Source: Pseudomonas sp. A34-9 (GTDB lineage Bacteria > Pseudomonadota > Gammaproteobacteria > Pseudomonadales > Pseudomonadaceae). Taken from it: a stretch of 64,000 bases of DNA. Every line of letters starts with the position of its first letter. Within the stretch, counting starts at the first letter, position 1. Under the pieces are notes generated by a model that made no database searches, was not told the DNA's origin, and saw only the letters and a list, made by a program, of their open reading frames with translations. The position numbers and the translations under genes are program-made. This document shows, one piece after another, positions 59,529 through 64,000 of the stretch. The stretch covers positions 5,358,501 through 5,422,500 of the forward strand of contig NZ_CP119967.1 in the NCBI RefSeq assembly GCF_029543085.1. Direction: 5' to 3'.

Positions 59529-61037
59529 ATGGCGCATAACGAAGCAGTCGACGTAGTACTGGTTGGGGCCGGCATCATGAGTGCCACTCTTGCCGTACTG
59601 CTCAAAGAGCTCGACCCCGCGATCAAGCTGGAAGTCGTCGAGCTGATGGATTCCGGTGCTGCGGAGAGTTCCAACCCGTGGAACAACGCCGGTACCGGCC
59701 ACGCGGGTCTGTGCGAGCTGAACTACACGCCGCAGGCCGCCGATGGCACCGTCGACATCAAGAAAGCCGTGCACATCAACACCCAGTTCGAGGTGTCGAA
59801 GCAGTTCTGGTCGTACCTGACCAAGAAAGGCACCTTCGGCTCGTGCAAATCCTTCATCAGCCCGGTGCCGCACCTGAGTTTCGTCCAGGGCGATAAAGGC
59901 GTTTCCTTCCTCAAGGAGCGCTTTGACGTGTTGAGCAAGCACCATGCTTTCTCCGACATGGAGTACACCGAAGACAAGGCCAAAATGGCCGAATGGATGC
60001 CGTTGATGATGCCGGGCCGCTCGCCGGACGAAGTCCTCGCCGCCACCCGCGTGATGAACGGCACCGACGTCAACTTCGGCGCCCTGACCAATCAGTTGCT
60101 CAAGCACCTGACCAGCGCTCCGGACACTCAAGTCAAATACTGCAAGCGCGTCACCGGCCTCAAGCGTAACGGCGCTGGCTGGACCGTCAGCATCAAGGAC
60201 GTCAACAGCGGCAACACCCGTGAAGTCGACGCCAAATTCGTCTTCCTCGGCGCGGGCGGCGCGGCGTTGCCGTTGCTGCAGGCTTCGGGCATCGAAGAAA
60301 GCAAAGGCTTCGGCGGCTTCCCGATCAGCGGCCAATGGCTGCGCTGCGACAACCCGGAAGTGGTCAAACAGCACCAGGCCAAGGTTTACAGCCAGGCCGC
60401 TGTGGGTTCGCCACCGATGTCGGTGCCGCACCTGGACACCCGCGTGGTCGATGGCAAGAAATCCCTGCTGTTCGGGCCATACGCCGGTTTCACCACCAAG
60501 TTCCTCAAGCACGGTTCCTTCATGGACCTGCCGCTGTCGGTTCGCGCCGGCAACATCGGGCCGATGCTGGCGGTGGCGAAAAACAACATGGACCTGACCA
60601 AGTACCTGGTCAGCGAAGTGATGCAATCGATGGAGCAGCGTCTGGATTCCCTGCGCCGCTTCTACCCAGAGGCGAAAGCCGAAGACTGGCGTCTGGAAGT
60701 GGCCGGCCAACGGGTACAAATCATCAAGAAAGACCCGAAAAAGGGCGGCATCCTGCAGTTCGGTACCGAACTGGTGTCGGCCAAGGACGGTTCGCTGGCG
60801 GCCCTGCTCGGCGCTTCGCCAGGCGCTTCGGTAACCGTTTCGATCATGCTGGAACTGATCGAGAAGTGCTTCCCGGCCAAGGCCAAAGGCGAGTGGGCCG
60901 GCAAACTGGCGGAAATCTTCCCGGCCCGTGAAAAAGTCCTGGAAACCGATGCTGCGCTGTATCGCAAGATCAACACGCAGAACAACATCGCGCTGGAGCT
61001 GGTTGAAGAAAGCAGCGAGACCCCAAGCTACGCTTGA
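59529..61037 (+). CDS. mqo: Malate:quinone oxidoreductase
   Basis: 502 residues. FAD-binding N-terminus [20 protein letters not shown] and the conserved [20 protein letters not shown]. This peripheral membrane enzyme oxidises malate to oxaloacetate and reduces quinone, the main TCA malate step in many pseudomonads. TTGGAGA lies ahead of the ATG. The PA4640 (mqoB) context fits the downstream genes. Confidence 0.97.
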   Translation: MAHNEAVDVVLVGAGIMSATLAVLLKELDPAIKLEVVELMDSGAAESSNPWNNAGTGHAGLCELNYTPQAADGTVDIKKAVHINTQFEVSKQFWSYLTKKGTFGSCKSFISPVPHLSFVQGDKGVSFLKERFDVLSKHHAFSDMEYTEDKAKMAEWMPLMMPGRSPDEVLAATRVMNGTDVNFGALTNQLLKHLTSAPDTQVKYCKRVTGLKRNGAGWTVSIKDVNSGNTREVDAKFVFLGAGGAALPLLQASGIEESKGFGGFPISGQWLRCDNPEVVKQHQAKVYSQAAVGSPPMSVPHLDTRVVDGKKSLLFGPYAGFTTKFLKHGSFMDLPLSVRAGNIGPMLAVAKNNMDLTKYLVSEVMQSMEQRLDSLRRFYPEAKAEDWRLEVAGQRVQIIKKDPKKGGILQFGTELVSAKDGSLAALLGASPGASVTVSIMLELIEKCFPAKAKGEWAGKLAEIFPAREKVLETDAALYRKINTQNNIALELVEESSETPSYA

Positions 61038-61047
61038 TCACGCCGCA

Positions 61048-61088
61048 TAAAAAACGCCCCGTACTCAGTGAGTGCGGGGCGTTTTTTT
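61048..61088 (+). terminator. Terminator of mqo
   Basis: Stem AAAACGCCCCG(TACTC) / (GAGTG)CGGGGCGTTTT with T-run. Confidence 0.9.
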
Positions 61089-61102
61089 ATGCCTGATGAA
61101 AC

Positions 61103-61187
61103 GCAAAAGATCGCAGCCCTCGGCAGCTCCTACAGGGTGTACGTCAATCCCATGAAGGAGTTGCCGCAGGCTGCGATCTTTTGATCT
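61103..61187. repeat. REPIN, GCTGCGATC family (copy 7)
   Basis: GCAAAAGATCGCAGCCCTCG with GCAGCTCCTACAGG, and AAGGAGTTGCCGCAGGC with TGCGATCTTTTGATCTT. It touches the stop of the PA4642-like gene. Confidence 0.85.
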
Positions 61188-61474
61188 TAAGCGCGAGCTT
61201 TGTCGATCAGCTCGATGTACTCGGCCGCGTTACGCTGATCAGCGATCAGGTCAACAAAGGTCTTGCCCTGCTCGTCCTTGCCATCGACGTCGTAACCGGC
61301 CGCGACGAAGAAGCCCAGAAAGCGTTCGAAGTCATCGATACGCAGGCCACGGTAGGCCTTGATCAGTTTGTGCAACGACGGCGAAGTGGCGTCGACCGGC
61401 TCAAAATCGAGGAACAGCTTGATCTGCTCATCGCCGATCTCGTCACCAATCACTTGTTTCTTATCTTTACGCAT
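61187..61474 (-). CDS. PA4642-family protein
   Basis: 95 residues, beginning MRKDKKQVIGDEIGDEQIKL. The family is conserved in pseudomonads next to mqoB and hpt (PA4640-PA4646 order), but no function is known. Highly charged, soluble, no membrane segment. Confidence 0.85.
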   Translation of the reverse strand: MRKDKKQVIGDEIGDEQIKLFLDFEPVDATSPSLHKLIKAYRGLRIDDFERFLGFFVAAGYDVDGKDEQGKTFVDLIADQRNAAEYIELIDKARA

Positions 61475-61537
61475 TGCCGACTCCAGCTCGCAGACATGAC
61501 ACGGGGCGGGCAGTTTACCCCTGCCCTGCCGCCGGGC

Positions 61538-62017
61538 TCAACGCGAACGCGTGCTGCCAGTGTGCAAATCGGCCCAGATGTGGCCGTTGGCGTAACTGAG
61601 GAACTGCACATACACGGTGTCGTTGCGCAGCAGATCGATGATCACGCGGTATTGGGCCTGTGGATAAAACAGCGTCAGGGTTTTGCTCTTGTCGTCATAA
61701 ACCGGCTTTTTCAGGCTTTTGCTTTCGCCGTCGAAATTGACCAGGACCTGAGAGATGGTCGCGCCCTTGTTCAGGGACTTGCCCTTGAGGCGGATCATCA
61801 GCGGTGAAGTGACCGGGATCGGTTGTTGATTGGACTGGCGTTGTGCGCCGACAACCACGGAGTAGTCGGTGACCTGCAGCAATTGCTGCTGCTCGGGTTC
61901 GGCATCGCGCACCGTCAGATCGTCCGGCGGCAGGAATTGACTGTGCATCGGCGCGGCAAAAAGCGGCAGGCTGAAGGTCAGCAACAGGGCGGCGAGGCTG
62001 CGGATCAAGAGGTGCAT
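61538..62017 (-). CDS. Exported protein of unknown function
   Basis: 159 residues with a cleavable signal peptide (MHLLIRSLAALLLTFSLPLF, cleavage after FAA). The mature part is beta-rich (LMIRLKGKSLNKGATISQVL, YRVIIDLLRNDTVYVQFL) with no motif I recognise. Probably periplasmic. Confidence 0.78.
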   Translation of the reverse strand: MHLLIRSLAALLLTFSLPLFAAPMHSQFLPPDDLTVRDAEPEQQQLLQVTDYSVVVGAQRQSNQQPIPVTSPLMIRLKGKSLNKGATISQVLVNFDGESKSLKKPVYDDKSKTLTLFYPQAQYRVIIDLLRNDTVYVQFLSYANGHIWADLHTGSTRSR

Positions 62018-62065
62018 GACAGGCTCCGTGGGGCGGGGCCGAGCACTCTAGCATGGGATTAAAAG

Positions 62066-62150
62066 CAAAAGATCGCAGCGTTCCGCAGCTCCTACAGGGT
62101 GTACATCAATCCCATGTAGGAGCTGCCGAAGGCTGCGATCCTTTGATCTT
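62066..62150. repeat. REPIN, GCTGCGATC family (copy 8)
   Basis: GCAAAAGATCGCAGCGTTCC with GCAGCTCCTACAGGGTGTAC, and GTAGGAGCTGCCGAAGGC with TGCGATCCTTTGATC. Shares the interior GTGTACNTCAATCCCATG with copy 7, so these two are close relatives. Confidence 0.85.
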
Positions 62151-62152
62151 GC

Positions 62153-62710
62153 TTACATGCCTTTAACAGCAAAAATCCCGTTGGCATTGCGCCAGTAGCC
62201 TTTGTAGTCCATGCCGTAACCGAAGATGTAGCGGTCGATGCACGGCAGGCCGACGAAATCGGCTTTCAAGTCAGGACGCGCCTTGCGGTCGTGATCCTTG
62301 TCGATCAGCACGGCAGTGTGCACTTTGCGTGCGCCGGCGTGTTTGCAGAAGTCGATGATCGCGCCGAGGGTGTGCCCTTCGTCGAGGATGTCGTCGATGA
62401 TCAGCACGTCGCGGTCGATGAACGAGACTTCCGGCTTGGCTTTCCAGAACAGGTCGCCGCCGCTGGTTTCATTGCGATAACGGGTCGCGTGCAGGTAGGA
62501 CGCTTCCAGCGGGAATTGCAGATGCGTCAGCAGTTTGCCGGAGAAAATCAGGCCGCCGTTCATCACGCAGAACACCACCGGGTTGCTGTCAGCCAGTTGT
62601 TCGTTGATTTGTGCACCGACGCGGGCGATGGCGGCCTCGACTTCAGATTCGGTGTACAGGCAGTCAGCCTCTCGCATGATTTGACGGATATGCTCGAGAT
62701 CAGCGGACAT
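62153..62710 (-). CDS. hpt: Hypoxanthine-guanine phosphoribosyltransferase
   Basis: 185 residues from ATG 62708-62710 (MSADLEHIRQIM). PRPP loop VLIIDDILDEGHTLGA and the C-terminal FGYGMDYKGYWRN are present. Salvages hypoxanthine and guanine with PRPP. The frame opens 23 codons upstream. Divergent from upp. Confidence 0.94.
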   Translation of the reverse strand: MSADLEHIRQIMREADCLYTESEVEAAIARVGAQINEQLADSNPVVFCVMNGGLIFSGKLLTHLQFPLEASYLHATRYRNETSGGDLFWKAKPEVSFIDRDVLIIDDILDEGHTLGAIIDFCKHAGARKVHTAVLIDKDHDRKARPDLKADFVGLPCIDRYIFGYGMDYKGYWRNANGIFAVKGM

Positions 62711-62802
62711 GGCGCTCTCCAGGGGGTTGGCGGAATTGGAAAAGCGGGCAAAGGTACGCATCCCGCCCGGTCGAATCAAGCCTTAATGGACTAACGTACA
62801 GA

Positions 62803-62840
62803 ATGTCCTATAGGACATCACCCTCGGATAGATTAATCTA
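62803..62840. promoter_or_regulatory. Two perfect palindromes in the hpt-upp divergent region
   Basis: ATGTCCTATAGGACAT (62803-62818, 16 bp) and TAGATTAATCTA (62829-62840, 12 bp), each a perfect dyad. They lie between hpt (start 62710) and upp (start 62875). Could be operators or part of the promoter; no known regulator consensus is assigned. Confidence 0.5.
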
Positions 62841-62874
62841 GGCCGGTTTTTTTGCCCGCCGCCGGAGTTTTTCC

Positions 62875-63513
62875 ATGCCCATCCTCGAGATCCGCCATCC
62901 GCTGATCCGCCATAAACTCGGCCTGATGCGCCGCGCCGATATCAGCACCAAGAATTTCCGTGAGCTCGCTCAGGAAGTCGGCGCCCTGTTGACCTATGAA
63001 GCTACAAAAGATTTGCCGCTGGAGTCCTACGATATTGCAGGCTGGTGCGGCACCGTGTCGGTCGAGAAGATCGCCGGCAAGAAGATCACCGTCGTGCCGA
63101 TCCTGCGCGCCGGTATCGGCATGCTCGAAGGCGTGCTGAGCCTGATCCCGGGTGCCAAGGTTTCCGCGGTGGGCGTCGCCCGCAACGAAGAAACCCTGCA
63201 AGCGCACACTTATCTGGAAAAACTGGTTCCGGAAATCAATGAACGCCTGGCGATGATCATCGACCCGATGCTCGCCACCGGCAGCTCGATGGTGGCGACC
63301 ATCGACCTGCTGAAGAAAGCCGGTTGCAAGGACATCCGCGCGATGGTGCTGGTTGCCGCGCCGGAAGGCATTGCCGCCGTAGAAAAGGCTCACCCGGACG
63401 TGACCATCTACACCGCGTCCATCGATGAGCGCTTGAACGAGCACGGTTACATCATTCCTGGGCTTGGCGACGCCGGTGACAAGATCTTCGGCACCAAGCA
63501 GAAGGACGCGTGA
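62875..63513 (+). CDS. upp: Uracil phosphoribosyltransferase
   Basis: 212 residues. Conserved [20 protein letters not shown]-binding [15 protein letters not shown], and C-terminal [16 protein letters not shown]. Converts uracil and PRPP to UMP. It forms an operon with uraA two bases downstream; pyrimidine salvage. Confidence 0.97.
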   Translation: MPILEIRHPLIRHKLGLMRRADISTKNFRELAQEVGALLTYEATKDLPLESYDIAGWCGTVSVEKIAGKKITVVPILRAGIGMLEGVLSLIPGAKVSAVGVARNEETLQAHTYLEKLVPEINERLAMIIDPMLATGSSMVATIDLLKKAGCKDIRAMVLVAAPEGIAAVEKAHPDVTIYTASIDERLNEHGYIIPGLGDAGDKIFGTKQKDA

Positions 63514-63515
63514 CC

Positions 63516-64000
63516 ATGCAGCAAGAGTTCAACGATCCGCTCTGGCGCACGGTGCTGTCCGGCGCCCAGATGCTGTTCGTGGCTTTCGGCGCCCTGGTGC
63601 TGATGCCGCTGATCACCGGCCTTGACCCGAACGTGGCACTGTTTACCGCGGGTCTGGGGACGATCCTGTTCCAGATCGTCACCGGGCGTCAGGTGCCGGT
63701 GTTTCTGGCGTCGAGCTTCGCTTTCATCACGCCGATCATTCTCGCCAAGGGCCAATTCGGCCTCGCCGCGACCATGGGCGGTGTGATGGCAGCCGGTTTC
63801 GTCTACACCTTCCTCGGCCTTGCCGTGAAGATCAAAGGCACGGGCTTCATTGACCGCTTGCTGCCGCCGGTGGTGATTGGTCCGGTGATCATTTCCATCG
63901 GTCTGGCCATGGCGCCAATTGCCGCGAACATGGCGATGGGCAAGGCTGGCGATGGTTCTGAACTGATCCACTACCAGACCGCGATGATGATCTCGATGCC
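63516..64000 (+). CDS. uraA: Uracil/xanthine permease UraA, N-terminal part (window edge)
   Basis: About 161 codons are visible, from MQQEFNDPLWRTVLSGAQML. Several membrane segments and the NCS2 feature VPVFLASSFAFITPI are present. UraA imports uracil with protons; its coupling to upp is the standard salvage operon. The C-terminus lies outside the window. Confidence 0.94.
   Translation, partial: MQQEFNDPLWRTVLSGAQMLFVAFGALVLMPLITGLDPNVALFTAGLGTILFQIVTGRQVPVFLASSFAFITPIILAKGQFGLAATMGGVMAAGFVYTFLGLAVKIKGTGFIDRLLPPVVIGPVIISIGLAMAPIAANMAMGKAGDGSELIHYQTAMMISM

Overview
The window is a chromosomal segment of a fluorescent Pseudomonas (P. fluorescens / P. koreensis-like). This rests on three things: GC-rich coding sequence, gene order that closely follows the P. 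aeruginosa PA4412-PA4442 block as I remember it, and intergenic REP/REPIN repeats of the fluorescent-pseudomonad kind (arms around GCTGCGATCTTTTGATC, and GTTCCCACGCTCTGCGTGGGAA-type arms truncated in the text below). I had no database access; family names come from motif recognition.

Region 1 (1-10121, minus strand) is the dcw cell-wall/division operon, mraZ-rsmH-ftsL-ftsI-murE-murF-mraY-murD-ftsW-murG (murG cut by the window edge). Most genes overlap by 1-11 bases. A sigma-70 promoter and three 10-bp-phased MraZ boxes lie in front of mraZ. Region 2 (10420-15520) holds RNase P RNA, rsmI, and divergently the envelope operon lpoA-yraN-diaA/gmhA-dolP. Region 3 (15522-20477, minus) holds sspB, sspA, the cytochrome bc1 operon petABC and rplM-rpsI. 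Region 4 (20653-29785) holds an aldo/keto reductase, an acyl-CoA dehydrogenase with a divergent GlxA/AraC regulator, zapE, trpS, a hydrolase, yhcB/zapG, an OmpA-like lipoprotein and a metallo-beta-lactamase-fold hydrolase.

Region 5 (29984-44920) is the accessory part. It starts with a 1908-residue M10 (serralysin-type) RTX protein. About 4.5 kb of its gene is a near-identical repeat array whose periods run 1050-795-492-795-1050 bp, a mirror-symmetric series of module cycles ABCD-ABD-AD-ABD-ABCD-A. Its shared bidirectional terminator has been split by a 764-bp internally deleted IS4-family element with perfect 18-bp inverted repeats and an 11-bp target duplication. Next come a MalT-type LuxR regulator and a DUF1329 / DUF1302 outer-membrane / acyl-CoA synthetase set that looks like a lipid or hydrophobic-substrate uptake and activation locus.

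Region 6 (45067-58820) is mixed housekeeping and small operons: an MFS transporter with divergent AraC regulator, a LysE exporter, a 2-hydroxyacid dehydrogenase, rsmC, a yybP-ykoY-type manganese riboswitch in front of a GDT1-family Mn exporter, an M48 lipoprotein protease, a Cache-domain chemoreceptor, an SRAP protein with unusual active-site positions, two small metal/unknown-function proteins, a PlsC-like acyltransferase, small membrane or unknown proteins and a YajG-like lipoprotein. Region 7 (58821-64000) has a long mqo leader, mqo, a PA4642-like gene, an exported protein, hpt, and divergently upp-uraA (uraA cut by the edge). The most notable findings are the symmetric RTX array and the IS remnant that landed exactly in its terminator loop.
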